DNA of 64,000 nucleotides from Chitinophaga sp. MM2321 (GTDB lineage: Bacteria > Bacteroidota > Bacteroidia > Chitinophagales > Chitinophagaceae), in assembly GCF_964033635.1 (NCBI RefSeq), contig NZ_OZ035533.1:4216001-4280000 (forward strand), written 5' to 3'. Positions 18,073 through 28,214 of the stretch are shown here, one piece after another. How positions within the stretch are numbered: position 1 is the first letter of the stretch; every line of letters starts with the position of its first letter. Both the position numbers and the translations under genes were made by a program. Under the pieces are notes generated by a model, which did not search any database, was not told the DNA's origin, and was given only the letters and a program-made list of their open reading frames with translations.

Positions 18073-19059
18073 TTACTTCATGCATTCTTCCAGCAGAACA
18101 CCATAAAATTCCTGCAACGTTTTCCCGGCAGCTCTTACCTGTTGCGGCACGAGGCTGTTCTCTGACTGCCCCGGCATTGTATTTACTTCCAGGAAATATA
18201 ATTTGCTGCTGGCTTCTTCATAAATAAAATCTATCCGCACAATACCCTTGCAGTTTAGTTTATCATATAATGCTGCAGCTGTTTGCTGTACCAGCTTGGT
18301 AATATCATCAGCTACCGGGGCCGGCGTTATTTCGTTGGATACACCGGGTGTATATTTAGCTTCGTAGTCAAAAAACTCTTTACTACTCACCACTTCTGTA
18401 ATAGGCAGTACGGTAATATTACCGTTGGCACGATACAGGCCGATGGTGAGTTCCCGTCCTTTAATAAACTCTTCTATCAGCACCTGGCTGTCTTCTTTAA
18501 AGGCTTTTTCGATGGCAGCCGGTAGTTCTTCTGCTGTTTTCACCTTTGACATGCCGATGCTGCTGCCGCCTTCCGCCGGCTTAACAAATACCGGCAAACG
18601 CAGTTGTTGCAGAATCTGTGCCGTATCGTGCGACTGCTCCCGGAACACATGTACTGATTTTGACACATTTACATTCCCGAAGGCCGTTACTACCTTGTTG
18701 CAATAGCTTTTATTAAAGGTTAAGGCGGAGGTAACCATGCCGCAACTGGTGAAAGGAATGTCCAGCATTTCGAAATAACCCTGTAAACGGCCATCTTCAC
18801 CGGGTGTGCCATGGATGCCGATGAATACGGCATCAAATTTTATCTTTTTGCCGGCGAGCGTCAGGGAAAAATCATTCTTATCGATTTCCTGTACGCTGCC
18901 ATCAGCTCCGGTATAATGCCAGCCTTCCTTTGTTATAATGATCTTGTAAACTGCATATTTGCTGCTATCCAGGTTTTTCTCAATGGTTACAGCACTTTGT
19001 ACGGATATCACATATTCTCCGGAATATCCGCCGGCTACCAAAGCTATATTCTTCTTCAT
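18073..19059 (-). CDS. ddl: D-alanine--D-alanine ligase
   Basis: 328 residues, starting MKKNIALVAGGYSGEYVIS, the usual glycine-rich N-terminus. ATP-grasp features: the lysine in LPVFVKPAEGGSSIGMSKV, EEFIKGRELTIGLY, and the metal/substrate-binding FLEVNTMPGQSENSLVPQ. It ligates two D-alanines for the peptidoglycan stem peptide in the cytoplasm. It is first in the order ddl, PASTA, rhodanese. Its N-terminal serine position is Glu/Tyr-rich (SGEY), as in many Bacteroidota enzymes. Confidence 0.96.
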   Translation of the reverse strand: MKKNIALVAGGYSGEYVISVQSAVTIEKNLDSSKYAVYKIIITKEGWHYTGADGSVQEIDKNDFSLTLAGKKIKFDAVFIGIHGTPGEDGRLQGYFEMLDIPFTSCGMVTSALTFNKSYCNKVVTAFGNVNVSKSVHVFREQSHDTAQILQQLRLPVFVKPAEGGSSIGMSKVKTAEELPAAIEKAFKEDSQVLIEEFIKGRELTIGLYRANGNITVLPITEVVSSKEFFDYEAKYTPGVSNEITPAPVADDITKLVQQTAAALYDKLNCKGIVRIDFIYEEASSKLYFLEVNTMPGQSENSLVPQQVRAAGKTLQEFYGVLLEECMK

Positions 19060-19124
19060 ACGATATTTTACAATAAGCGGGTAAAGTTAAAGGTTTATTG
19101 TGTTTGTTATTCATCAAATTACAT

Positions 19125-19157
19125 AAAAAAACCGTCCCGGCTACGCCCGGACGGTTT
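19125..19157 (-). terminator. Intrinsic terminator of the ferredoxin gene
   Basis: On the minus strand: AAACCGTCCGGGCGTAGCCGGGACGGTTTTTTT, a G+C-rich stem with U-tract just after the ferredoxin stop. It also insulates ddl, which starts 66 bases further on. Confidence 0.92.
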
Positions 19158-19180
19158 AAAAGATGTTTTTTTTCAATATA

Positions 19181-19528
19181 TTAAATGTGCAGTCTGGCTT
19201 TCTTTTCCATCAGGTCATCCACAGTTTCCTGGTACATTTCATCAGGTACACAGCAATCAACCGGACAAACGGCTGCGCATTGTGGTTCTTCATGAAATCC
19301 CTGGCATTCTGTACATTTGTTGGGCACAATATAGTAGGCATCAACGCTGATAGGTGCATTACGCTGATCGGCGTCCATTACTGAACCATCCATCAAAGTA
19401 TAGGTGCCTTTAACGGTCGTTCCATCAGCAAGTGCCCATTCTACACCGCCTTCATATATTGCATTATTTGGGCATTCTGGTTCGCAGGCGCCACAGTTTA
19501 TACATTCGTCTGTTATCTTAATTGCCAT
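19181..19528 (-). CDS. Ferredoxin with two [4Fe-4S] clusters
   Basis: 115 residues. First cluster motif [12 protein letters not shown] (Cys9, 12, 15, 19); second [21 protein letters not shown], with the expanded C-x2-C-x8-C-x3-C spacing of Alvin-type ferredoxins. A roughly 45-residue insert separates the two motifs. It is an electron carrier in the cytoplasm; the partner is unknown. It is divergent from the acyl-CoA reductase gene (94 bases apart), an arrangement I recall as common in Bacteroidota. Confidence 0.94.
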   Translation of the reverse strand: MAIKITDECINCGACEPECPNNAIYEGGVEWALADGTTVKGTYTLMDGSVMDADQRNAPISVDAYYIVPNKCTECQGFHEEPQCAAVCPVDCCVPDEMYQETVDDLMEKKARLHI

Positions 19529-19622
19529 AGAGTAAACTTTTTGTTTAAGTAGTAAGCCGTAATTTCGTACACAAAAATAAAAATTTTCCAGCTTTAATTA
19601 AGTCAAATATTTATATAGTTTC

Positions 19623-20621
19623 ATGAACATAGCAGAAAAAGAAGTCGCGCTGGTACGCCTGGGCCAGTACCTGGCGGGTAACAGCCCGGAATTGACAGCA
19701 GTAAAAGAACGTGCTTTTATCGCAAACGGATGGTTTATTCCTGCATTTATTGACAAAGCACTGGAAAATATCTGCCAATATTTCCTGGAACCGGCTGCCC
19801 TGCATCAGTGGTTGCAGCAATATCCCGCTGCCGGCAACGACTGGGAACCCAAAAAAGTAGGCATCGTGGCTGCCGGTAATATTCCCATGGTAGGCTTCCA
19901 CGACTGGCTTTGCGGATTTATCAGCGGTCATCACGTAAAACTGAAACTTTCTTCCAAAGATGAAATCCTGATGAAACACATCCTGGAAAAGATAGCCGAA
20001 TGGTATCCGGACCAGGCAAATCAAACCCAGGTGCAGGATATGCTAAAGAATTGTGATGCCTATATTGCTACCGGCAGCAACAATTCCGCCCGCTACTTTA
20101 CCTACTATTTTTCAAAATATCCCAATATCATCCGTCATAACCGTACTTCCGCCGCCGTACTCACCGGCACAGAAACACCGGAACAACTGGATGCCCTGGC
20201 CGATGATGTAATGATGTACTTCGGCCTTGGCTGTCGCAATGTAACGAAGATACTGGTACCGGAAGGCTATAACTTTGATCCGTTACTGAACGCCCTCCGG
20301 AAATACGACCACCTGGCCGATCACCACAAATACAAGAATAACTACGATTATAACCTGGCCCTGCTCCTGCTGAACAGCAGCCCTTACCTGACCAACGGCA
20401 GTATTCTCCTGCATGAAGCAGCATCCCTGTTTTCACCGATCAGTGTATTGAACTATGGTTATTATAAAGATATAAACCAGCTGCAGCAGGACCTCGCAGG
20501 AGAGGAAGTGCTCCAATGCCTGGTAGGCCAGTCCTATACCCCTTTCGGCTACGCACAACAACCTTCCCTGATGGACTATGCCGATGGTGTGGACACCATG
20601 GCTTTCCTTACAACACTATGA
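19623..20621 (+). CDS. Acyl-CoA reductase (LuxC-like)
   Basis: 332 residues, related to the aldehyde-dehydrogenase-like LuxC family but shorter than LuxC itself. Visible blocks: VGIVAAGNIPMVGFHDWLCG (about 78-97), YIATGSNNSARYFTYYF (about 156-172) and the Cys block YFGLGCRNVTKILVPEG (about 199-215), in which Cys204 is the likely acyl-binding thiol. The expected reaction is NADPH-dependent reduction of an acyl-CoA to an aldehyde; the substrate is unknown. An intrinsic terminator follows directly, so it is a single gene. Confidence 0.88.
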   Translation: MNIAEKEVALVRLGQYLAGNSPELTAVKERAFIANGWFIPAFIDKALENICQYFLEPAALHQWLQQYPAAGNDWEPKKVGIVAAGNIPMVGFHDWLCGFISGHHVKLKLSSKDEILMKHILEKIAEWYPDQANQTQVQDMLKNCDAYIATGSNNSARYFTYYFSKYPNIIRHNRTSAAVLTGTETPEQLDALADDVMMYFGLGCRNVTKILVPEGYNFDPLLNALRKYDHLADHHKYKNNYDYNLALLLLNSSPYLTNGSILLHEAASLFSPISVLNYGYYKDINQLQQDLAGEEVLQCLVGQSYTPFGYAQQPSLMDYADGVDTMAFLTTL

Positions 20622-20641
20622 TGCTGATGATCTGAAGAGAT

Positions 20642-20681
20642 AAAAAAGCGGAAAGCGGATAAGGACGTTTTCCGCTTTTTT
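20642..20681 (+). terminator. Intrinsic terminator of the acyl-CoA reductase gene
   Basis: Stem AAAAAGCGGAAA / TTTTCCGCTTTTT around a 13-base loop containing a second GCGGA, followed by T-tract. Confidence 0.88.
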
Positions 20682-20949
20682 CGTCTCTTATATTATATAT
20701 CCTGTTTTACCCTGGTAACTTTTTGTCGCACTACTTTGTTATATTGACAGTACCGGATGCTATCCTGGCAGGTGCATAACCTGTTGCCTTTAAACCATCT
20801 TTAACGATTGCCATAAAAATCTGTTAAAGTAAATGCCAGGTATTCATTTCAGGCTCCACCGCTATTAAATTTGTAGGCAGGGCATGCAAATTGATCATAT
20901 TCGGACATATAGAATTAATTTAGTCACACAACGCTAAACACACTATAAT
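20682..20949. other. Leader region of the HtrA protease gene
   Basis: Together with the terminator this is a 328-base gap. It is A+T rich; TAATTTAG (about 20914) is a weak -7-like element. I see no long dyad or RNA gene. Confidence 0.4.
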
Positions 20950-22530
20950 ATGAAATTCAAGCAAATTGTTACTACTGTTCTTATCAGTGCTGTAACTGCC
21001 GTTGCCGCCATATTCGTGTACGGCAAATATTTTCAATCCGGACCAGCAGGCGTTTTTCAGAATGATTCCAGTGTAGTTCCTGTAAATTATGCAAGGTACA
21101 TGCCCGGAACAGGCGGGAGTGCCAACGCAGTTCCTCCTTCAGATTTTGTTTCGGCAGCCAAGGCAGCCGTTCCCGGTGTAGTACACATCAAAACAAAAAT
21201 CAATCCCCGCCAGGTACTGAATGGTAATAACCTTCAGCGGAAACGCAGTATCCTGCAGGATCTTTTCGGAGATGAATTCTTCGGAGACGAATTCAATGGT
21301 GGTGGAGATGGCCGTAAATACTACATTCCCGGCCAGATGGCCTCTGGTTCCGGCGTATTGATTTCTGGCGATGGGTACATCGTGACCAACAACCACGTGA
21401 TCGCGGATGCAGATGAAATCAGTGTCAGTCTCAGCAACGATAACAAAACTTACAAAGCTAAACTGATAGGTGCTGACCCCAGTACAGACCTCGCCGTGGT
21501 AAAGATCGAAGCCAAAGGCCTCCCTTACCTCATGTATGGTAACTCAGACAACGTAGAAATAGGTCAATGGGTGCTCGCAGTAGGTTATCCCCTGAACCTT
21601 GACGCTACCGTAACAGCCGGTATCGTGAGCGCAAAATCCCGCTCTATAGGTATCAATAAAGGCGTAGGCAGATTAAACAATGCCATCGAATCATTTATTC
21701 AGACGGATGCTGCGGTAAATCAGGGTAACAGCGGCGGCGCACTGGTAAACACTGCCGGTGAACTGGTAGGGATCAACTCTGCTATCGCTTCGCCTACTGG
21801 ATCTTACGCGGGTTATTCCTACGCAATTCCTGTAAACCTGATTAAAAAGGTGGTTAATGATCTCCTGAAATATGGTAATGTACAACGGGCTTACCTCGGT
21901 GTCAGATATGCTTCCCCCGCTGCCATTGCTTCTATGAGCGATGATCAGCTGAAAGAAATTGGTATCCGGAGAGATGTAAACGGGGTACAGATCACTGAAG
22001 TAATAGACAACAGCTCTGCTGGTTTAGCGGGTCTGCGCTCCGGGGATATCATCACCAAAATTAATGGTGTAAACGTTCCGGGCCCCTCCCAGATGAGTGA
22101 ACAGGTGGCCCGTTACAAACCAGGAGACAAAATCAGCGTTACCTATCTCCGTGATAATAAAGAAATCACTGCCGATAATGTAATGCTCCGGAACCTCCAG
22201 GGTAATACAGACCTGGTAAAGATCACCACCCTGGATCGCCTGGGTGCTGAATTATCCGACCTTAATAAAGAAGAAGCTGCGCGTATAGGCGTTAGCGGTG
22301 GTGTGAAAGTAACGGATATCGGTAACGGAATCCTGAAAAAGCAAACCAGTATGGCGCCGGGATTTGTAATCCTTAAAGCCGGTAACACCACCGTCAACTC
22401 GGTAGATGCCCTCAGCCTCGTCCTGGATAAACAGAAAAGTGTACAACTGGTAGGCTTCTACCCACAACGTGGCGGAAACATCTACTATTACAACATCAAT
22501 ACAGGTAGCGGAAACGCAGAGAACCTGTAA
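20950..22530 (+). CDS. Do/HtrA-family periplasmic serine protease with PDZ domain
   Basis: 526 residues. An N-terminal hydrophobic segment (about 5-26) serves as signal or anchor. The trypsin-like domain has the complete triad His149 (TNNHVIADA), Asp180 (STDLAVVK) and Ser261 (NQGNSGGALVN). A canonical PDZ domain follows at about 310-410 (AYLGVRYA, ITEVIDNSSAGLAGLRSGDI). A C-terminal region (about 425-510) looks like a second, degenerate PDZ (GVKVTDIGNGILKKQTSMAPG). The role is envelope protein quality control. It converges on the LytTR regulator gene; both TAA stops form the tips of a perfect 124-bp palindrome. Confidence 0.95.
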   Translation: MKFKQIVTTVLISAVTAVAAIFVYGKYFQSGPAGVFQNDSSVVPVNYARYMPGTGGSANAVPPSDFVSAAKAAVPGVVHIKTKINPRQVLNGNNLQRKRSILQDLFGDEFFGDEFNGGGDGRKYYIPGQMASGSGVLISGDGYIVTNNHVIADADEISVSLSNDNKTYKAKLIGADPSTDLAVVKIEAKGLPYLMYGNSDNVEIGQWVLAVGYPLNLDATVTAGIVSAKSRSIGINKGVGRLNNAIESFIQTDAAVNQGNSGGALVNTAGELVGINSAIASPTGSYAGYSYAIPVNLIKKVVNDLLKYGNVQRAYLGVRYASPAAIASMSDDQLKEIGIRRDVNGVQITEVIDNSSAGLAGLRSGDIITKINGVNVPGPSQMSEQVARYKPGDKISVTYLRDNKEITADNVMLRNLQGNTDLVKITTLDRLGAELSDLNKEEAARIGVSGGVKVTDIGNGILKKQTSMAPGFVILKAGNTTVNSVDALSLVLDKQKSVQLVGFYPQRGGNIYYYNINTGSGNAENL

Positions 22531-22651
22531 ATATTTTGGGATTTTTTGATTTACGAATTTAGGGATTTAAAATGCAGCGAAGATTTTCACGTAGACCTTC
22601 GCTGCATTTTAAATCCCTAAATTCGTAAATCAAAAAATCCCAAAATATTTA
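22528..22651. repeat. Family B palindrome, copy 2: perfect 124-bp inverted repeat
   Basis: Two 55-bp arms (22528-22582 and 22597-22651) are exact reverse complements, separated by a 14-base loop. Landmarks from the outside in: TAAATATTTTGGG, ATTTTTTGATTTACGAA, TTTAGGGATTT, AAAATGCAGCGAAG. The outermost TAA of the left arm is the htrA stop; that of the right arm, read on the minus strand, is the stop of the LytTR regulator. RNA from either strand would form a very stable hairpin. Confidence 0.97.
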
Positions 22652-23410
22652 AAGATTTATAACTCCCTTTAATTGAGTAAAGAACTCGTCTTTCTTACGG
22701 GAGGAGATAGGAATATTTTTCTGATCGCTCATCACCACGGCTGTACCCAGACCTTTGATGATTTTTACGATGTGATGGATATTGATAAGGAAAGATTTAT
22801 GCACCCTGTAGAATCCTTTATCAGACAGCATTTCCTCATATTCTTTCAATGACTTTGAAATGAGATGGGAAACATTGTTGATTAATTGAATTTTGGTATA
22901 GCTATCAAATGCTTCGCAGTAAATGATGTCTTTCAGATCAATAACATTATAACCGTCATTTACGGGAATAACTATTTTGGAGAATGCGTTGTCGTTATTC
23001 TTTACGTAGTCTTTCAGAATAGAGGCCAGTTCATTGAGTCTTCCTTTCTTACTTTTCTTCACTTTTTCCAATGCGTCTTCCACTTCGCTCACCTTGATAG
23101 GTTTGAGCAGATAGTCCAAAGCGGCAAACTTAATGGCCTGCAATGCATATTCCTGGAATGCGGTGATAAAAATGACTTCAAAGTTCAGTACCGGAAACAT
23201 TTCCAGTAGCTGAAACCCATTATGCGGCGGCATCTCAATATCGAGGAACAGTACATCAATGGGGTTGTTTTTAATCATTTCTGCCGCCTCATTGATATTT
23301 TGTGCTTCACCTACTACTGTCACATCTTTGCAGTAGTTTTCCAATATGTTGCGCAAAATATGAATGTTGCGGACTTCATCGTCTACAATGGCAGCTTTTA
23401 TATTACTCAT
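22649..23410 (-). CDS. LytTR-family response regulator
   Basis: 253 residues. Receiver domain 1-120 with acidic pocket DDE (10-12), phospho-acceptor Asp57 in LFLDIEMPP, and the Thr/Lys positions in FITAFQEYAL and LLKPI. LytTR DNA-binding domain from about 145 to 250 (DGYNVIDLKDIIYCEAFDSY, FYRVHKSFLINIHHI). Its ATG overlaps the TGA of the upstream sensor kinase by 4 bases (ATGA), so the two are translationally coupled and form a two-component pair. Confidence 0.96.
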   Translation of the reverse strand: MSNIKAAIVDDEVRNIHILRNILENYCKDVTVVGEAQNINEAAEMIKNNPIDVLFLDIEMPPHNGFQLLEMFPVLNFEVIFITAFQEYALQAIKFAALDYLLKPIKVSEVEDALEKVKKSKKGRLNELASILKDYVKNNDNAFSKIVIPVNDGYNVIDLKDIIYCEAFDSYTKIQLINNVSHLISKSLKEYEEMLSDKGFYRVHKSFLINIHHIVKIIKGLGTAVVMSDQKNIPISSRKKDEFFTQLKGVINL

Positions 23411-26337
23411 AACATCTTAACAATGGGAATCAGAATTTCAACTAAGGTACCTTCCTTATTGCCGAAACCAGATTTAAATTTATCAATAATTTCCAACTTT
23501 CCAACACTTCCATTAAAAGATTTTATAATCTGCAAGCGTTCTCTAATCACACTTAAAGCAGTGGATTCGTGTTTTATCAGTCTGGAACTCTTTATGCTAT
23601 TGGACTTGTCCCAACCTATTCCGTCATCATCTACAGAACAATAAAGAAGATCATCCACCATTTCCAATCTTATCTCCAGGTAGCCACTACTGTTTTTTGG
23701 AGCCAGGCCATGTTTGATGGCATTCTCCACAATAGGTTGAATGATCATGGGAGGAATATACACAGTATAGTCCTTCAGTTCATCTTCTATAACGAAATGA
23801 TAGGTAAAGGAATGTGCAAACCGGATCTTTTCCAACTCCAGGTAACGTGTCAGAAAAGCGATTTCTTCTTCCAAAGATATATAAGACTTACGGGAATTGT
23901 TCAACATCTGACGCATCAATGTAGCAAAGTCAGCCAGAAAATTCAGCGCCTGCTTCTCTTCTTTTTCCAGAATCAGGTGCTGTACAGAGTTTAGCGAGTT
24001 GAAAATGAAATGCGGATTCATCTGATTGGTGAGCGCCTTGGCTTCCAATTCAGCAATACGGCGGTTATATTCCGTTTTTCTTTTCTCCGCCTGTTTGATT
24101 CGTCTTACAATATAGCGCAGCACAAACAGGATCAGCAGCAGTGCAGCCAGCAGGAGAACGCCCCTCGCCCACCATTCCTGGTACCATTGCGGCAAAATGT
24201 TCACTTCCATGCTGATGGGATGCGACCAGTTGCTTTTATATTTACGTGCCCGCACCAGCAGCCTATACTGGCCTGGTTGCAGATCCGGAAAAGGAATAAT
24301 ATTGGACATGGTGGTTACCCAGCCATTGGTAGTATCACCGGAAAAGTTGTACTGGTATTCTACCATTTCCGGCAGATCAAAAACAATGGCGCCAAATTCT
24401 GCTTCGAAAGAGGCTTTGCGTTTGTAGAGATGCACAAACGATGATGCCGGCAGGAAAGTACTGTCGCCATAGCGGATATTGCTCAGGTAGGTTACCGGTG
24501 GCACGGTATCTACCGGAAGCTTGTCGCCTTTAAAGTAACAGAGCCCATTGGAAGTAGCGATGTACAGCAGGCCGTTATCGTTATAAACACCCCTGATATC
24601 GTCAGACATGAGGCCATCATTGGAAGTAATGTTACGTATGAGGGTCTGGTCGTTGACATTAATAATGGAAACTCCTTTGTTGGTCGCCACATACATGCCA
24701 TTGTCGCCATCGTAGTATAACTGCTGACAAATATCGCTGGCGAGGTTGTTGGCGGTAGACAAGTGTTTCACCACAGTATCTCCCTGCAACACGTAAATTC
24801 CCTGATCGCTGGTGCCCACCCACAGGTGCCCGTTGACCCATTTCAGGTCTTTGATACTCATCTTGCGGAAGTTGGCTGCACCGGTAGGTATCAGTATCCT
24901 TTTCCCGTCTGTACAATAATACAACCCGGTATTGGTGCCTACGTAATAGGCAGAGTCGTTGATACAGGCGATGGAAGTAACCAGCATATCCAGGTCGTTG
25001 ATCACATAATCATCCAATGCGATCACCTGGTTTTTAGCAGCTATCCTTATTTTGCCGGATGGTGAGATATCAATATCCTTCAGCATTTTCACGGCTCTCA
25101 GGCGGGAGGCTTTTTGTGTGGCCGTATTAAACTGTACCACGCCGTTGTCTGTACCAATGAGTACCGTACGATCGCGGTATGGCAGAATAGTCAGGATACT
25201 GTTCCGGCCACTGAGGGTATCCAGCGTAAACTGACGGATACGCCCGGCATGATCTATCGTATTAAGGATACCGGCGTTTTGCCCTATCAGGAGCAAATCC
25301 GTTTTTTTATCTTTAAAAATACTAAAGATAGAGTGGGAATACAGCCCGTTGGTATTATCGAGATAGCTGAAATAGAAATTTTTGTAGGGGATATTATAAA
25401 CACCATCACCAAAAGTGGTAATCCAGATATTACCGTCCCTGTCTTTTAGCAGGGAGGTGATGTAGTGGTTATCCAGGAGTTTGATCACTTTTTTCTCTCC
25501 CTTGAAAAAACCTTTCATAAAAAATAATGCACGCTGCGTACCTACCCAGAGGTTATCATCATCAATGCACATATTACTGATCTCGTCTGTAATGCCCCAG
25601 TCTGCGCCATTAAAAAAACAGATCGCATCCTTTGCTTTATAGGAATACAGCGTGTTGCGGAGAACTACGATAGAGTTCTGACGTATGCGCGCTACCAACG
25701 CGGTATCATCCAACGGGTACGGACATACGGGAAATATTTTCTGGGAAGGATTATTGGGATCTTTCAGGTTATCAACATGAAAGGAATTCTGTAAGGGATG
25801 AAAGATGCTGTCGTTCCTGATCAAAAAGAAAAGATCGGTACCAGAGGCGCCCAGCTTGTCGTAGGTTGTTTTTTTACCATTGTATTGAACGATGCGGTTG
25901 TTGGTATTCAGGAACCAGATGTAGCCGCCTTTCCCTTCAAAAGCGTACTGCATATAGTGGCTGCGGCTATTGAAGGCGAGTGAGGTATCATTCTCTTCGT
26001 TATGAATAACGGAATTGGCATAGAAGGAAGGCTTGCCATTGAGGGTAAAGAACCACAGGCGGCCTTTGGAGTCGGCGGCCAGTTTCACGACATCGTTATC
26101 AGTCAGGCCGTCCTTTTTAGCATAATTGCGAAAGCGTTTTCCATCAAACTTACTGACGCCGGTAGGGGTAGCAAACCATATAAACCCATCTTTGTCCTGC
26201 ACAGCAGCATATACTGTAGCATTAGCAAGACCATCTTTCACATTATAGTTACGGATCATCAGGCCCTGGGCCAGCGTAGTTGTGCCTGTGCAAAAGATGA
26301 CCAGTAACCACAAGAGTATATAACGGATAAAGGGCAT
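23407..26337 (-). CDS. Propeller-type sensor histidine kinase (LytS/His_kinase family)
   Basis: 976 residues. Signal peptide ending TLAQ (about 23); a long periplasmic region (about 25-690) of two-component propeller repeats (DGFIWFATPTGVSKFDG, GNIWITTFGDGVYNI, NGLLYIATSNGLCYF); a Y_Y_Y-type domain (about 630-715, NFSGDTTNGWVTTMSN); one membrane helix near 725-748; then a LytS-type His kinase with phospho-acceptor near His775 (NPHFIFNSLNS) and an HATPase N-box near 872 (PIVENAIKHGL). The partner is the LytTR regulator that overlaps its 3' end. Sensors of this layout usually respond to envelope or glycan signals; the ligand is not evident and no carbohydrate locus adjoins. Confidence 0.95.
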   Translation of the reverse strand: MPFIRYILLWLLVIFCTGTTTLAQGLMIRNYNVKDGLANATVYAAVQDKDGFIWFATPTGVSKFDGKRFRNYAKKDGLTDNDVVKLAADSKGRLWFFTLNGKPSFYANSVIHNEENDTSLAFNSRSHYMQYAFEGKGGYIWFLNTNNRIVQYNGKKTTYDKLGASGTDLFFLIRNDSIFHPLQNSFHVDNLKDPNNPSQKIFPVCPYPLDDTALVARIRQNSIVVLRNTLYSYKAKDAICFFNGADWGITDEISNMCIDDDNLWVGTQRALFFMKGFFKGEKKVIKLLDNHYITSLLKDRDGNIWITTFGDGVYNIPYKNFYFSYLDNTNGLYSHSIFSIFKDKKTDLLLIGQNAGILNTIDHAGRIRQFTLDTLSGRNSILTILPYRDRTVLIGTDNGVVQFNTATQKASRLRAVKMLKDIDISPSGKIRIAAKNQVIALDDYVINDLDMLVTSIACINDSAYYVGTNTGLYYCTDGKRILIPTGAANFRKMSIKDLKWVNGHLWVGTSDQGIYVLQGDTVVKHLSTANNLASDICQQLYYDGDNGMYVATNKGVSIINVNDQTLIRNITSNDGLMSDDIRGVYNDNGLLYIATSNGLCYFKGDKLPVDTVPPVTYLSNIRYGDSTFLPASSFVHLYKRKASFEAEFGAIVFDLPEMVEYQYNFSGDTTNGWVTTMSNIIPFPDLQPGQYRLLVRARKYKSNWSHPISMEVNILPQWYQEWWARGVLLLAALLLILFVLRYIVRRIKQAEKRKTEYNRRIAELEAKALTNQMNPHFIFNSLNSVQHLILEKEEKQALNFLADFATLMRQMLNNSRKSYISLEEEIAFLTRYLELEKIRFAHSFTYHFVIEDELKDYTVYIPPMIIQPIVENAIKHGLAPKNSSGYLEIRLEMVDDLLYCSVDDDGIGWDKSNSIKSSRLIKHESTALSVIRERLQIIKSFNGSVGKLEIIDKFKSGFGNKEGTLVEILIPIVKML

Positions 26338-26383
26338 CTGATAAAGTTAGTGGTTTATTGCTATGATTGGTGCTGAACTATAA

Positions 26384-26445
26384 ATTACGGAATGGTGAGC
26401 AGATAAGGAAGATTAATTATTATTATCTCCTCATCACTCCGTAAT
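26384..26445. repeat. Imperfect hairpin between proS and the sensor kinase
   Basis: Arms ATTACGGAATGGTGAG and CTCATCACTCCGTAAT match at 14 of 16 positions around a 30-base A+T-rich loop. It lies 12 bases after the proS stop and has no U-tract. It is distinct in sequence from families A and B, but has the same 3'-end placement. Confidence 0.7.
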
Positions 26446-26456
26446 CTGTAATAGTA

Positions 26457-27932
26457 TTAATATGCTCTCGCAAATAAAACCCGCTCTTTAGACGGCTTAC
26501 CACTCAGGATACAAATACCCGCTTCCTGTGGATTGTCCAGCGGAATACAGCGGATAGTGGCTTTAGTGCGGTCTTTGATCTGTTCTTCTGTTTCGGCGGT
26601 ACCGTCCCAATGCGCTAATACGAATCCACCTTTTTCGTCCAGCACTTTTTCAAACTCTTCAAAAGTATCTACACGGGTAATATGTGTATCACGATAACTT
26701 TTTGCTTTATCGAAGAGGTTTTGCTGGATTTCTTCCAGGAGGTCCTGGATGCGGCCTGATAAACCATCGAGTGACAGACTCATTTTTTCTTTCGTATCGC
26801 GGCGGGCTACTTCAGCCACATTATTTTCCAGATCTCTGGCGCCGATAGCGATGCGGACAGGTACCCCTTTCAATTCATATTCTGCAAACTTCCAGCCTGG
26901 GCGGTTATTGTCCGTATCGTCGTATTTAACACGGATGCCGGCACGCTTCAGTTCGGCAACGATCACATTTACTTTTTCATCGAGGGCAGCTTTCTGATCG
27001 GGGCCTTTATAAATAGGCACGATCACCACCTGGATGGGTGCTATACGGGGTGGCATAACAAGTCCCTGGTCATCGCTGTGCACCATGATCAATGCACCAA
27101 TGAGCCGGGTAGATACGCCCCAGGAGGTAGCCCATACATATTCCAGTTTGTTTTCCCTGTTGGAAAACTGTACATCAAATGCTTTGGCGAAATTTTGTCC
27201 GAGGTAATGAGAAGTACCTGCCTGCAGGGCTTTACCGTCCTGCATGAGGGCTTCCACGCAATAAGTATTTACTGCGCCGGCAAATCTTTCGCTTTCAGAT
27301 TTCACCCCACGGATTACGGGTACAGCCATATAATTTTCCGCGAAGTCGGCATAAATACCGAGCATCTGTTCTGTTTCAGCGATGGCTTCTTCAGAAGTAG
27401 CGTGGGCGGTATGTCCTTCCTGCCAGAGGAATTCGGTGGTACGGAGAAACAGGCGGGTGCGCATTTCCCAGCGTACTACGTTTGCCCACTGGTTAATCAG
27501 CAGAGGCAGATCGCGGTATGACTGGATCCAATCTTTATAAGTATTCCAGATAATTGTTTCAGAGGTTGGGCGAACGATGAGTTCTTCTTCCAGTTTTGCT
27601 TCCGGGTCTACTATTACGCCGCCGCCGTTGGGGTCGTTTTTCAGGCGGTAATGGGTAACAACTGCACATTCTTTTGCGAACCCTTCCACGTGGGCAGCTT
27701 CTTTGCTCAAAAAGCTTTTAGGGATGAACAGCGGGAAATATGCATTCTGGTGACCGGTTTCTTTGAATTTGCTGTCGAGCACGTCACGCATAGCTTCCCA
27801 CAGTGCAAAACCATATGGTTTTATCACCATGCATCCGCGTACGGCGGAATAATCTGCCAGACCGCCTTTCAGCACCAGGTCGTTATACCATTTTGCGTAA
27901 TCTTCCGAGCGGGCTGTAATCTCTTTACTCAT
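26457..27932 (-). CDS. proS: Prolyl-tRNA synthetase (archaeal/eukaryotic type)
   Basis: 491 residues, the length of the archaeal-type ProRS without the bacterial editing insert. Class II motifs: LRPTSET-like [11 protein letters not shown] (motif 2 region), [10 protein letters not shown], and [16 protein letters not shown]; the C-terminal anticodon-binding domain starts near 290 ([11 protein letters not shown]). It charges tRNA-Pro. It is preceded by a full consensus promoter at 28073-28103, giving a leader of about 130 bases. Confidence 0.97.
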   Translation of the reverse strand: MSKEITARSEDYAKWYNDLVLKGGLADYSAVRGCMVIKPYGFALWEAMRDVLDSKFKETGHQNAYFPLFIPKSFLSKEAAHVEGFAKECAVVTHYRLKNDPNGGGVIVDPEAKLEEELIVRPTSETIIWNTYKDWIQSYRDLPLLINQWANVVRWEMRTRLFLRTTEFLWQEGHTAHATSEEAIAETEQMLGIYADFAENYMAVPVIRGVKSESERFAGAVNTYCVEALMQDGKALQAGTSHYLGQNFAKAFDVQFSNRENKLEYVWATSWGVSTRLIGALIMVHSDDQGLVMPPRIAPIQVVIVPIYKGPDQKAALDEKVNVIVAELKRAGIRVKYDDTDNNRPGWKFAEYELKGVPVRIAIGARDLENNVAEVARRDTKEKMSLSLDGLSGRIQDLLEEIQQNLFDKAKSYRDTHITRVDTFEEFEKVLDEKGGFVLAHWDGTAETEEQIKDRTKATIRCIPLDNPQEAGICILSGKPSKERVLFARAY

Positions 27933-28072
27933 AAATAAAATAGCTGATTTATATTCCTTTGTTTTTTAATGACTAAACGGTCAATTTGTCGCATTTGAAT
28001 AAAAGTCAGGACAAGTCTGACACCGGACAGATTGGCTTAGTTTTTGTCATCATATTAAAGAAGAAAATGCCA

Positions 28073-28103
28073 CAAACGTACATGAAAATAGTAAAGGTGC
28101 AAA
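28073..28103 (-). promoter_or_regulatory. Consensus promoter for proS
   Basis: Read on the minus strand: TTTG (28103-28100), 19-base spacer, TACGTTTG (28080-28073). This matches the Bacteroidota primary-sigma consensus TTTG-N19-TAnnTTTG exactly. The predicted start is near 28066, about 130 bases upstream of the proS ATG. Confidence 0.85.
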
Positions 28104-28214
28104 TAGTTGGTCTAAAATAAAATAAGCAACCATTGTTATTGTAACTTTATCCCTTATTAATCCGTTTAAAAAGTGTAAATTTACTATACAGATCACGCTA
28201 AAAATGTATTTCAA

